Shown in pieces: positions 7,850-13,875 of a stretch of 18,672 bases of DNA (positions are counted from its first letter, which is position 1; the number at the start of each line of letters is the position of its first letter). The DNA lies in NCBI GenBank assembly GCA_023390245.1, contig JAEWDF010000042.1:1-18672 (forward strand), in the 5' to 3' direction. The stretch is from Pseudomonadota bacterium. Lineage in GTDB: Bacteria; Pseudomonadota; Alphaproteobacteria; Caulobacterales; Caulobacteraceae. The notes beneath the pieces are model-generated. The model was not told where the DNA came from and did no database searches. It was given only the letters and a program-made list of their open reading frames with translations. A program made the position numbers and the translations under genes.

Positions 7850-8722
7850 ATGGGCGACGCCCCGTCCTTTCCGCCGAGCGCGCCCCCGCGACGCCCTGTC
7901 GAGCCGGGGCTCTACCTCGTCGCGACTCCGATCGGGAACCTGCGCGACATCACGTTGCGGGCGCTGGACGTGCTGGCGGCCGCCGATGTGGTGCTGGCCG
8001 AGGACACCCGCGTCACCGCCAAGCTGCTGTCCGCCTACGGCCTGAAGGCGCGGCTGGAGCGCTGCGACGACCACGCCTCGGCCCGCGCCGCCGAGATCGC
8101 GGTCGAGCGGCTGGAGGCGGGCGAGGTGGTGGCCCTGGTATCCGACGCCGGCACGCCGCTGGTGTCGGACCCCGGCTTCGTCGTCGCCCGCGCGGCCATC
8201 GCCGAGGGCCTGCCGGTGCATCCGATTCCCGGCCCGTCCAGCCTGCTGGCGGCGCTGTGCGTCGCCGGCCTGCCCGCCGACCGGGTGCTGTTCGCCGGCT
8301 TCCTGCCGCCGAAGACCGCCGGCCGCCGCGCGGCGCTGGAGGCCCTGAAGGGACCGCGCCAGACCCTGGTCTTCTTCGAGAGCGGGCCGAGGCTGCGCGA
8401 CAGCCTGGCCGACATGGCGGCCGTCCTGGGCCCCCGCCCCGCCGCCGTGGCCCGCGAATTGACCAAGCTCTACGAGGAATGCGTGCGCGGCCCGCTGGAC
8501 GTCCTGGCGGTCGATCCGCGCCTGGACGCGCCCAAGGGCGAGATCGTCGTGGTGGTGGGGCCGGGCGAGGCGGAACAGGCGTCGGAGGCCGAGGCCGACG
8601 CGGCCCTGGCGGAGGCCCTGACGCGCCTGCCGACCGGCGAGGCGGCGTCCGAAGTCGCCCGGGCGTTGGGGCTGAACCGCAAGGCCCTCTACCGTCGGGC
8701 GCTGGAACTCCAGGGCCGGTGA
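7850..8722 (+). CDS. rsmI: 16S rRNA (cytidine-1402 2'-O)-methyltransferase
   Basis: RsmI uses S-adenosylmethionine to methylate the ribose of C1402 in the decoding centre of 16S rRNA. The 290-residue protein shows the family's tetrapyrrole-methylase fold: LYLVATPIGNLRDITLRAL at about 22-40, AEDTRVTAKLL, the glycine-rich LVSDAGTPLVSDPG near 100, IPGPSSLLAAL near 130 and VARELTKLYEE near 205. The C-terminal 50 residues resemble a small helix-turn-helix (GEAASEVARALGLNRKALYRR), also seen in other RsmI proteins. The first ~17 residues are a proline-rich extension before the conserved core. The GTG start of yraN overlaps the stop, and maeB ends ten bases upstream, placing it mid-operon. Identification is secure. 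Confidence 0.96.
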   Translation: MGDAPSFPPSAPPRRPVEPGLYLVATPIGNLRDITLRALDVLAAADVVLAEDTRVTAKLLSAYGLKARLERCDDHASARAAEIAVERLEAGEVVALVSDAGTPLVSDPGFVVARAAIAEGLPVHPIPGPSSLLAALCVAGLPADRVLFAGFLPPKTAGRRAALEALKGPRQTLVFFESGPRLRDSLADMAAVLGPRPAAVARELTKLYEECVRGPLDVLAVDPRLDAPKGEIVVVVGPGEAEQASEAEADAALAEALTRLPTGEAASEVARALGLNRKALYRRALELQGR

Positions 8723-9135
8723 GCGAGCGCCTGCCGCGTCCGATCCGGCCGGTCCGTCCCAAGGCGGCGTGGCGGCGGGCCAGCGGCGCGGCGGCCTTCC
8801 GCCAGGGCCATTCGGCCGAATGGATCGCCGCCGCCTGGCTGATGCTGAAGGGCTATCGGGTGCTGGGCTTCCGGCTGGCGAGCCGCTTCGGCGAGATCGA
8901 CCTGCTGGCGCGGCGTGGACGGATCCTGGCGGTGGTCGAGGTCAAGCGCCGCGCTACGCTGGAGACGGCCGTCCTGGCGCTGACGTCGGCCCAGCATCGG
9001 CGGCTGCGCGCCGCGGGGGAGGCGGTCCGCCGGAATCGGCCCGCGCTGCAACCTCTTGAATTGAGAATTGATATGGTGGCGCTGGCGCCCGGCCGGTTTC
9101 CACGTCATCTTCGCGGCGTCGAGCGCGGAGACTGA
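8719..9135 (+). CDS. YraN family (UPF0102) nuclease-fold protein
   Basis: This 138-residue protein belongs to the conserved YraN/UPF0102 family, which has an archaeal-Holliday-resolvase-like endonuclease fold; its cellular role is not settled. The core signature is present: GHSAEWIAAAWLMLKGYRVL (E34), FGEIDLLARRGRILAVVEVK with E59, D61, E74 and K76 as the expected metal-binding and catalytic residues. The GTG at 8719 is chosen because the first in-frame ATG falls after E34 and would delete a conserved part; it overlaps the rsmI stop as GTGA. An rsmI-yraN pair is the usual arrangement in alphaproteobacteria and other Proteobacteria. A 20-residue basic, proline-containing N-terminal extension precedes the core. 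Any nuclease activity is inference from motif retention. Confidence 0.92.
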   Translation: MSERLPRPIRPVRPKAAWRRASGAAAFRQGHSAEWIAAAWLMLKGYRVLGFRLASRFGEIDLLARRGRILAVVEVKRRATLETAVLALTSAQHRRLRAAGEAVRRNRPALQPLELRIDMVALAPGRFPRHLRGVERGD

Positions 9136-9158
9136 ACAGGGGAGCGCGAAGCAGGCCG

Positions 9159-9974
9159 ATGACCCGGGACGAAGCCGAGTCCGTTCTGGCCGCCGCCGGC
9201 CGAGGTGCCGACGAGGACTTCCCCCTGCTCGAGGCGGCCATCGCCTGCGCCATCCACGACCATCCGTTCCGCGATCCCCGATCCGCCCGTGTGCTGGCCG
9301 AGAGCGCCTGCGCGCGCCTGGCGGAGCGCGTCGGCGGCGAGAGCCCCGACGACGCCCTGTCGGAGACCATGGCCTCGGACATGCGGCTGAACGGCGACCT
9401 GCTGACCTACGACCATCCGGGCAACACCGACGTCATCGACGTGGCAGAGCGGCGGCGCGGCCTGTCGGCGACCCTGGCCGTCTTCTATCTTCACGCCGCG
9501 CGTCACGCGGGCCTTCAGGCGGCGGGCGTGGACTTCCCCGGCCATTTCCTGGTGCGGGTCGAGACGCCGGACGGGCCGGTGGCGCTGGACCCGTTCAGCC
9601 ATGGCCGGCTGGTCCTGCCCAGCGAACTGACCCGCCGGGCCCTGCGCGCCGGCCTGACCCCGCACGTGGCCGACCGGCTGGACCTGCTGATGGCTCCGGT
9701 CAGCGACCGGCAGGCTCTGATCCGGCTGCAGAACATGCTGTTCAGCCGGGCGCTGGCGTCGCGCGACTATGAGGGGGCGGAGCGGTCGGCCCTGCGCCGG
9801 GCCCTGCTGGACCCGGAGGATCACCGGCCCTGGCTGGATGTGGCCGCCGCCCGCGAGAAGCAGGGCGCCCTGGCCGGCGCCCTGGAGGCGCTGTCGCGGG
9901 CCCGGGGCCTGGACGGGTTGGAGGAGGCGCGCCGAGGCGTCGCCTTCGAACGGGTGAGGATGCGGCTGAACTAG
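9159..9974 (+). CDS. SirB1-family transglutaminase-like protein with TPR-like C-terminus
   Basis: The 271-residue protein matches the SirB1 (UPF0162) family: a transglutaminase-like domain followed by helical repeats. The diagnostic stretch is MRLNGDLLTYDHPGNTDVID at about 77-96, then RRGLSATLAVFYLHAARHAG, VDFPGHFLVRV and VALDPFSHG. The position of the transglutaminase nucleophile (start of the helix after RRG) is Ser-Ala-Thr rather than Cys, while the His (GHFL) and Asp (LDPF) remain, so protease or transferase activity is not expected. Residues 195-265 form helix pairs (ASRDYEGAERSALRRALLDP and following) resembling a TPR. No signal peptide is seen, so it is probably cytoplasmic. It follows yraN by 23 bases with AGGGGAG upstream, and its TAG stop overlaps that of dut on the other strand. 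Role unknown. Confidence 0.85.
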   Translation: MTRDEAESVLAAAGRGADEDFPLLEAAIACAIHDHPFRDPRSARVLAESACARLAERVGGESPDDALSETMASDMRLNGDLLTYDHPGNTDVIDVAERRRGLSATLAVFYLHAARHAGLQAAGVDFPGHFLVRVETPDGPVALDPFSHGRLVLPSELTRRALRAGLTPHVADRLDLLMAPVSDRQALIRLQNMLFSRALASRDYEGAERSALRRALLDPEDHRPWLDVAAAREKQGALAGALEALSRARGLDGLEEARRGVAFERVRMRLN

Positions 9975-10429
9975 CGGCCCGTGGAGCCGAAGCCGCCGAC
10001 GCCGCGCGCCGTCTCGTCCAGCACCTCGACCTCCTGCCAGTCCGCGCGCTCGTGCCGGGCGATGATCAACTGGGCGATCCGCTCGCCCCGGCGCACCACG
10101 AACGGCTCGGCGCCGATGTTGGCCAGGATCACGCCGCACTCGCCGCGATAGTCGCTGTCGATGGTGCCCGGCGCATTGGGGCAGATGATCCCGTGCTTCA
10201 GCGCCAGGCCCGATCGCGCCCGCACCTGGGCCTCGTAACCCAGGGGAAGGGCGATCTTCAGTCCGGTGGGAACCAGCGCCCGCTGGCCCGGCGCCAGTGT
10301 CATCGGCTGATCCTCGGCCACCGCCGCACGCAGGTCCATGCCCGCCGATCCCGCCGTCTCATAGGCCGGCAGGGGCAGCCCCTCCGAATGCGGCAGGCGA
10401 AGGATCTGGATGGCGACGGGAGCGGTCAT
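9971..10429 (-). CDS. dut: Deoxyuridine 5'-triphosphate nucleotidohydrolase (dUTPase)
   Basis: Dut hydrolyses dUTP to dUMP and pyrophosphate, keeping uracil out of DNA and feeding thymidylate synthesis. The 152-residue length and all five trimeric-dUTPase motifs are present: AGMDLRA near 30, RSGLALKHG at 72-80, NAPGTIDSDYRGE with catalytic D91, GERIAQLII near 115, and the C-terminal Phe-containing flap GVGGFGSTGR, which closes over the neighbouring active site. The ATG overlaps the coaBC stop as ATGA, with AAGGA inside the end of coaBC as ribosome site, so it is translationally coupled to coaBC, a common pairing in Proteobacteria. Its stop shares CTAG with the SirB1-like gene arriving from the other side. 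Confidence 0.97.
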   Translation of the reverse strand: MTAPVAIQILRLPHSEGLPLPAYETAGSAGMDLRAAVAEDQPMTLAPGQRALVPTGLKIALPLGYEAQVRARSGLALKHGIICPNAPGTIDSDYRGECGVILANIGAEPFVVRRGERIAQLIIARHERADWQEVEVLDETARGVGGFGSTGR

Positions 10430-11649
10430 TCGGCGTCCTTGAAATGTTCGACGATGCGGGCGGCCAGGCGGCGGGCGATGGCGGTCTTGGACTGGCGCGG
10501 CCAGGCCTCGGCGCCGGCGGCGGTGACCAGCAGCACCGCATTGCCGTCCGAACCGAAGACCTCGTCGGACACGTCGTTGCCGACGATCCAGTCGCAGCCT
10601 TTCCGGGACAGCTTGGTGCTGGCGTTGGCCTCCAGGTCGCCGGTCTCGGCCGCGAAGCCGATCACCAGCGCGGGCCGGTTCGGGCCCGGGCGCGACAAGC
10701 CGGCCAGGATGTCGGGGTTTTCGACCAGCGCCAGGGTCGGCGGTCCGCCCGGGGCCTTCTTGATCTTGGCGCCGGCGACGGTGTCGACGCGCCAGTCGGC
10801 GACGGCGGCTGACAGCACGGCGATGTCGGCCGGCAGGGCGTCTTGCGTCGCCTTCTGCATCTCCAGCGCGCTCTCGACATCGATCCGCATCACGCCGGGC
10901 GGCGCGCCCAGCGCCGTGGGGCCGGACACCAGGGTCACCGCGCAGCCCAGCTCCGCCAGGGCGGCGGCGATGGCGTAGCCCTGCTTTCCGCTGGAGCGGT
11001 TGGTCAGGCCGCGCACCGGATCGATCGGCTCGAAGGTCGGCCCGGCGGTGACCACCGCCCGGCGACCAGCCAGGGGGCGTCCGGCGGCGCCGGCCAGCAG
11101 TCCCTCGATCGCCTCCAGGATCGCCGGCGGCTCGGCCATCCGGCCGGGGCCGTATTCACCGCAGGCCATTTCGCCCTCGTCCGGTCCGACCACGGCGACG
11201 CCATGGAGGCCGTCGAAGGCCTTCAGCCGCTCGACATTGGCCTGGACCGCCGGGTGCAGCCACATCCGCACGTTCATCGCCGGCGCCAGCAGCACCCGCT
11301 TGTCGGTGGCGATCAGCGTCGTGGAGGCCAGGTCGTCGGCGATCCCGTTCGCCGCCTTGGCGATCAGCCCCGCCGTCGCCGGGGCCACGACCACCAGGTC
11401 GGCCCAGCGCGACAGCTCGATATGGCCCATGCTGGTCTCGTCGTCCGGATGGAACAGGCCCGCGCGCACCGGATGGCCGCTCAGCGCCGCCAGCGACATC
11501 GGGGTCACGAATTCGGCCCCCGCCTCGGTCAGGATCACCCGGGTCTCGCCCCCGGCCCTGGCGATCAGGCGCACCAGCTCCAGCGCCTTGTAGGCGGCGA
11601 TGCCGCCGCCGACGATCAGCAGCACCTTGCGGTTTGAGAGCGGGCGCAT
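10426..11649 (-). CDS. coaBC: Bifunctional phosphopantothenoylcysteine decarboxylase / phosphopantothenate-cysteine ligase
   Basis: CoaBC carries out two consecutive steps of coenzyme A synthesis: CTP-dependent joining of cysteine to 4'-phosphopantothenate, then FMN-dependent decarboxylation. The N-terminal CoaC half has GGGIAAYK (14-21), catalytic His76 in MGHIELSRWADL, the PAMN motif (123-126) and the active Cys163 in MACGEYGPGRM. The CoaB half starts near 195 with RAVVTAGPTFEPIDPVRGLTNRSSGKQG and includes the lysine motif GAKIKK for CTP binding. An AGGGA (11661-11657) lies seven bases before the ATG at 11649 but only one base before the ATG at 11655, so the inner start (407 residues) is preferred; the longer form adds two residues. 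Its end overlaps dut. It diverges from the lipoprotein gene across about 115 bases. Confidence 0.96.
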   Translation of the reverse strand: MRPLSNRKVLLIVGGGIAAYKALELVRLIARAGGETRVILTEAGAEFVTPMSLAALSGHPVRAGLFHPDDETSMGHIELSRWADLVVVAPATAGLIAKAANGIADDLASTTLIATDKRVLLAPAMNVRMWLHPAVQANVERLKAFDGLHGVAVVGPDEGEMACGEYGPGRMAEPPAILEAIEGLLAGAAGRPLAGRRAVVTAGPTFEPIDPVRGLTNRSSGKQGYAIAAALAELGCAVTLVSGPTALGAPPGVMRIDVESALEMQKATQDALPADIAVLSAAVADWRVDTVAGAKIKKAPGGPPTLALVENPDILAGLSRPGPNRPALVIGFAAETGDLEANASTKLSRKGCDWIVGNDVSDEVFGSDGNAVLLVTAAGAEAWPRQSKTAIARRLAARIVEHFKDAE

Positions 11650-11707
11650 GTCCATGTCCCTGCTCTAGCGACCCTGCATGACGGCGTCGAGACGTCTGAC
11701 GGGAACA

Positions 11708-11737
11708 TTGCCGGAACACAATGGTTGTGTTTACATA
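11708..11737 (+). promoter_or_regulatory. Putative promoter of the lipoprotein gene with embedded palindrome
   Basis: TTGCCG (11708-11713), an 18-base spacer and TACATA (11732-11737) make a plausible sigma-70-type promoter with a start near 11744. The spacer is almost filled by the perfect palindrome listed next, so a dimeric repressor could block polymerase. The distance to the ATG at 11766 leaves a leader of about 20 bases carrying a strong ribosome site. Confidence 0.4.
11715..11731. promoter_or_regulatory. Perfect 17-bp inverted repeat, candidate operator
   Basis: AACACAATGGTTGTGTT is a perfect 7-bp inverted repeat around TGG. It is AT-rich in a very GC-rich setting and lies between coaBC and the lipoprotein gene, centred inside the proposed lipoprotein promoter. 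The size and position suit binding of a dimeric helix-turn-helix repressor. No regulator gene lies next to it, so the partner is unknown. Confidence 0.5.
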
Positions 11738-11753
11738 TCCCTTAACGGGTGTC

Positions 11754-11763
11754 GGAGGGAGAG
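11754..11763 (+). promoter_or_regulatory. Strong ribosome binding site fixing the lipoprotein start
   Basis: GGAGGGAGAG lies with its GGAGG core seven bases before the ATG at 11766. It is the best Shine-Dalgarno match noticed in the window and rules out the upstream ATG at 11721, which would place non-signal residues before the lipoprotein signal. Confidence 0.7.
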
Positions 11764-11765
11764 AC

Positions 11766-12293
11766 ATGACAAGGCTGAAGCTGAAGACGGGATCGCGCGC
11801 GATCAGGGCCCTGGGGTTGGCGGTGCTCGGAACGGCGGCGCTGGCCGCCTGCGACAACGCCTCGGCGGTCCAGACGCGGGATCGGGCGGAGAGCGAGGCG
11901 GCCCGGCCCGTCGGCCTGGTCTCCGCACCGGCCGACGCGGGGGTTGCGCCGGCCAAACCCGCGCCGATCACCGCCAGCCGGCGCGAGACGGTCGACGCCA
12001 AGATCGCCCGCCTCTACGAACGCAACGGCGCCGACTTCGGCGCCCGCTCGGCCGAGGATTATCTGGCCAAGGCGGCGGCCTTCACCGGCAAGCCGCCGGC
12101 GGGCACGGAGACGGTGCGGCGGCCGAACGGCGACACCCTGCTCTACCAGGCGTCCACCAACACCTTCGCGGTAGTGGACCGCGACGGCGTGCCTCGGACC
12201 ATGTTCAAGCCGACCGATGGCGCCGCCTATTGGGCCGAGCAGAAGGAACGGGCCCCGACCTTCGGCCAGAGGCGCGCCGGCGGCGCCGGCTGA
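11766..12293 (+). CDS. Lipoprotein with a toxin-nuclease-like C-terminal region
   Basis: The 175-residue product starts with a basic segment and a hydrophobic stretch ending in ALAAC, a lipobox with the lipidated Cys at 29. Asp at +2 would, by enterobacterial rules, favour retention in the inner membrane. A low-complexity Ala/Pro linker follows to about residue 75. The C-terminal part (about 80-165), with IARLYERNGADFGARSAEDY, RPNGDTLLYQASTNTFAVVD and RDGVPRTMFKP, resembles from memory the final domain of polymorphic toxins of the BECR nuclease fold (HxxxHGxxFGxxSxxxY ... NxFGxxxxDGxxRTFFKP). The histidines expected in the first motif are absent (LYERNG), so activity is doubtful. No immunity gene follows; the next gene is a phosphatase 72 bases on. 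Lipoprotein assignment is good, the toxin-like relation moderate, the function unknown. Confidence 0.75.
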   Translation: MTRLKLKTGSRAIRALGLAVLGTAALAACDNASAVQTRDRAESEAARPVGLVSAPADAGVAPAKPAPITASRRETVDAKIARLYERNGADFGARSAEDYLAKAAAFTGKPPAGTETVRRPNGDTLLYQASTNTFAVVDRDGVPRTMFKPTDGAAYWAEQKERAPTFGQRRAGGAG

Positions 12294-12319
12294 CGCGCGG
12301 ATCGACGGCCGGCGCCGGC

Positions 12320-12328
12320 TGCTATAGA
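12320..12328 (+). promoter_or_regulatory. Possible extended -10 promoter for the HAD phosphatase gene
   Basis: TGCTATAGA matches the extended -10 form TGnTATAAT at seven positions and lies about 37 bases before the ATG at 12366. No good -35 is found at 16-18 bases, consistent with an extended -10 element or with cotranscription from the lipoprotein promoter instead. Confidence 0.3.
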
Positions 12329-12365
12329 GGCGGGGTTCGCCGACCGATCTTTCCGGACCCGCCTC

Positions 12366-13235
12366 ATGGCCGACACGCCCGCCCCCGTCTTCTCAACGCC
12401 GCCGCTGAAGACCGCCCTGATCTATGATTTCGACGGCACCCTGGCGCGGGGCAACATGCAGGAGGTCAGCTTCATCCCCTCAGTGGGCATGGGCGTCGGC
12501 GACTTCTGGCGCGAGGCCGAGCGGCTGACGCGCGAGGCCGACGGCGACGGCATCCTGATGTACATGCAGCTGATGTTGCACCACGCGCGCCAGAACGGCT
12601 CGCCGGTGACGCGCGAAACGCTGCGCGACCACGGCCGCGAGGTGGCCCTGTTCGAGGGACTGAAGGACCTCAGCTGGTTCGACCGGATGAACGCCTTCGG
12701 CCGCCGCTACAATCTGGACATCGAACACTACATCGTCTCGGCCGGCCTGGAGGAGATGATCGAGGGCACGCCGATCCGACCAGCCCTGACCCACGTCTTC
12801 GCCTCCCACTACGTCTATGACGACAAGGGCGAGGCCGCCTGGCCCGCGGTGGGCGTCAACTACACCACCAAGACCCAGTACCTGTTCCGCATCAACAAGG
12901 GCGTTCGGAACCATTGGGAGCACGAGCGGATCAACCATTTCATTCCCGACGACCAGCGCGCGGTCCCGTTCGAGCGGATGATCTTCATCGGCGACGGCGA
13001 CACCGACGTGCCCACCATGAAGATGATGCACACCAAGGGCGGCTTCTCGATCGCGGTCTATGATCCGCGCTCGAACGAGCGGGACCAGAAGAAGGTCTAT
13101 TCGCTGATCTCGGAGGATCGGGTGAACTTCGTCGCCGCCGCCGACTACCGCGAGGGCGCGGCGCTGGACCTGATCGTCAAGGGCCTGATCGGCCGCATCG
13201 CCGTCAACGCGGGCACCATGCCGGCGGGGGTGTGA
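12366..13235 (+). CDS. HAD-superfamily phosphatase
   Basis: The 289-residue protein is a haloacid-dehalogenase-type phosphohydrolase, probably cytoplasmic and Mg-dependent. Motif I is YDFDGTLARGN with nucleophile D21 and acid/base D23; motif II is IVSAG with S125; K169 or K178 (NYTTKTQYLFRINKG) would supply motif III; motif IV is FIGDGDTDVPTMK with D210 and D214. The large insertion between motifs I and II (about 30-120) is a helical cap of C1 type, as in phosphoserine-phosphatase relatives, but longer. No transmembrane or signal segment is visible. All catalytic residues are present, so it should be active, but the substrate cannot be told from sequence. It follows the lipoprotein gene in the same direction without evident functional link. 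Confidence 0.88.
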   Translation: MADTPAPVFSTPPLKTALIYDFDGTLARGNMQEVSFIPSVGMGVGDFWREAERLTREADGDGILMYMQLMLHHARQNGSPVTRETLRDHGREVALFEGLKDLSWFDRMNAFGRRYNLDIEHYIVSAGLEEMIEGTPIRPALTHVFASHYVYDDKGEAAWPAVGVNYTTKTQYLFRINKGVRNHWEHERINHFIPDDQRAVPFERMIFIGDGDTDVPTMKMMHTKGGFSIAVYDPRSNERDQKKVYSLISEDRVNFVAAADYREGAALDLIVKGLIGRIAVNAGTMPAGV

Positions 13236-13625
13236 TCGCGTACCGAGCGGCCCTCGGTGTCCCTGCGATTGATCGTCGCGAGCGAAACCGCTGCAGACTG
13301 CATGGCGGCGCACCTTCAGGTCCCCGATCCGCCAACGCGCCCTGCGCCGCACGCAGCATCAGGTTCAGCTTCTCGGCGATCCGTTCAAACAGCCAAGCCT
13401 GCCGCGAGACCAAAGCATCCTTCGTCTCGGCGCCGCCCGGCCTGGCCGCGACCTTGCGCGAAACAGATCGGCTTTTCGACGAGACAAGCTTGTGACCGTG
13501 AAGCTCGATCAGCGAGTCGAGGCCGCGGACGATCTAAAAGGAAGCAAAAACGTCCTGTTCGGATGCCGGTATCCAACAAGATAGGAAAATCGGCGCAGAC
13601 CGGCGTTCCCGATCTTATACCGAAG
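13236..13625. other. Gene-poor stretch between the HAD phosphatase and tRNA-Ser
   Basis: This stretch of about 390 bases has no gene I can support. The minus strand is open from 13533 into the end of the phosphatase gene, about 110 codons, without an ATG or GTG; the only usable start is a TTG at 13413. Part of it reads like a helical protein (WLFERIAEKLNLMLRAAQGA), so it may be a gene remnant, but no family is recognised. The last 120 bases are visibly richer in A and T than the neighbouring genes. Confidence 0.4.
13585..13613 (-). terminator. Possible terminator downstream of tRNA-Ser
   Basis: On the reverse strand ATCGG (13613-13609) can pair with CCGAT (13593-13589), and the stem is followed directly by further T residues (TTTTCC). 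The stem is only five pairs with a 15-base loop, so it is weak; its place just after the tRNA favours it. Confidence 0.3.
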
Positions 13626-13715
13626 TGGCGGACAGAGGGGGATTCGAACCCCCGATAGAGTTGCCCCTATACACGCGTTCCAGGCGTGCGCCTTCAACCA
13701 CTCGGCCACCTGTCC
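13626..13715 (-). tRNA. tRNA-Ser (anticodon GGA)
   Basis: The 90-base reverse-strand sequence folds as a class II tRNA. The acceptor arm GGACAGG pairs with TCTGTCC (one G-T pair at the base), followed by G73 and an encoded CCA. The anticodon arm is CACGC-CTGGAAC-GCGTG, giving anticodon GGA, which reads UCC and UCU serine codons. A long variable arm (TAGGGGCAACTCTA) typical of serine tRNAs and the T arm GGGGG-TTCGAAT-CCCCC are complete. It is transcribed away from tadE. Confidence 0.97.
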
Positions 13716-13740
13716 ATTCGCCCATGACGGCGAGCGGTGG

Positions 13741-13769
13741 CGATTAGCAGAGGACGGACGGCAGTCCAA
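13741..13769 (-). promoter_or_regulatory. Putative promoter of tRNA-Ser
   Basis: On the reverse strand TTGGAC (13769-13764) is followed after exactly 17 bases by TAATCG (13746-13741). Transcription would start near 13734, about 19 bases before the mature tRNA end at 13715, a normal leader length. Confidence 0.45.
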
Positions 13770-13826
13770 GCCTCTCCGCGTGGAAAACCCGTCATCACCC
13801 TATCCGTGCAGGGAAACAACCATGAG

Positions 13827-13856
13827 TTAATCATTAGCCGATATACAACCTATAAC
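13827..13856 (+). promoter_or_regulatory. Possible promoter of the tadE-tadG pair
   Basis: TATAAC (13851-13856) is a good -10 hexamer in a short AT-rich island; TTAATC (13827-13832) with an 18-base spacer is a weak -35. The predicted start lies roughly 13 bases before the tadE ATG. GTTAATCATTAG here carries one TTAA half-site only and does not satisfy the CtrA TTAA-N7-TTAA pattern. Confidence 0.3.
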
Positions 13857-13875
13857 TGCACATCGGGCTTGATGC

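Noticed and set aside
13257..13658. Plus-strand frame of 133 residues ending in EGDSNPR
   Set aside because: The ending is the well-known artefact of translating the antisense of a tRNA; here it reads across tRNA-Ser. The upstream part has no recognisable protein.
13509..13769. Minus-strand frame of 86 residues containing VAEWLKAHAWNACIG
   Set aside because: This is the classic false peptide from translating tRNA-Ser in sense; the RNA gene explains it fully.
13827..13840. CtrA box upstream of tadE
   Set aside because: Only one TTAA half-site is present; the second half at the required seven-base spacing is CCGA.
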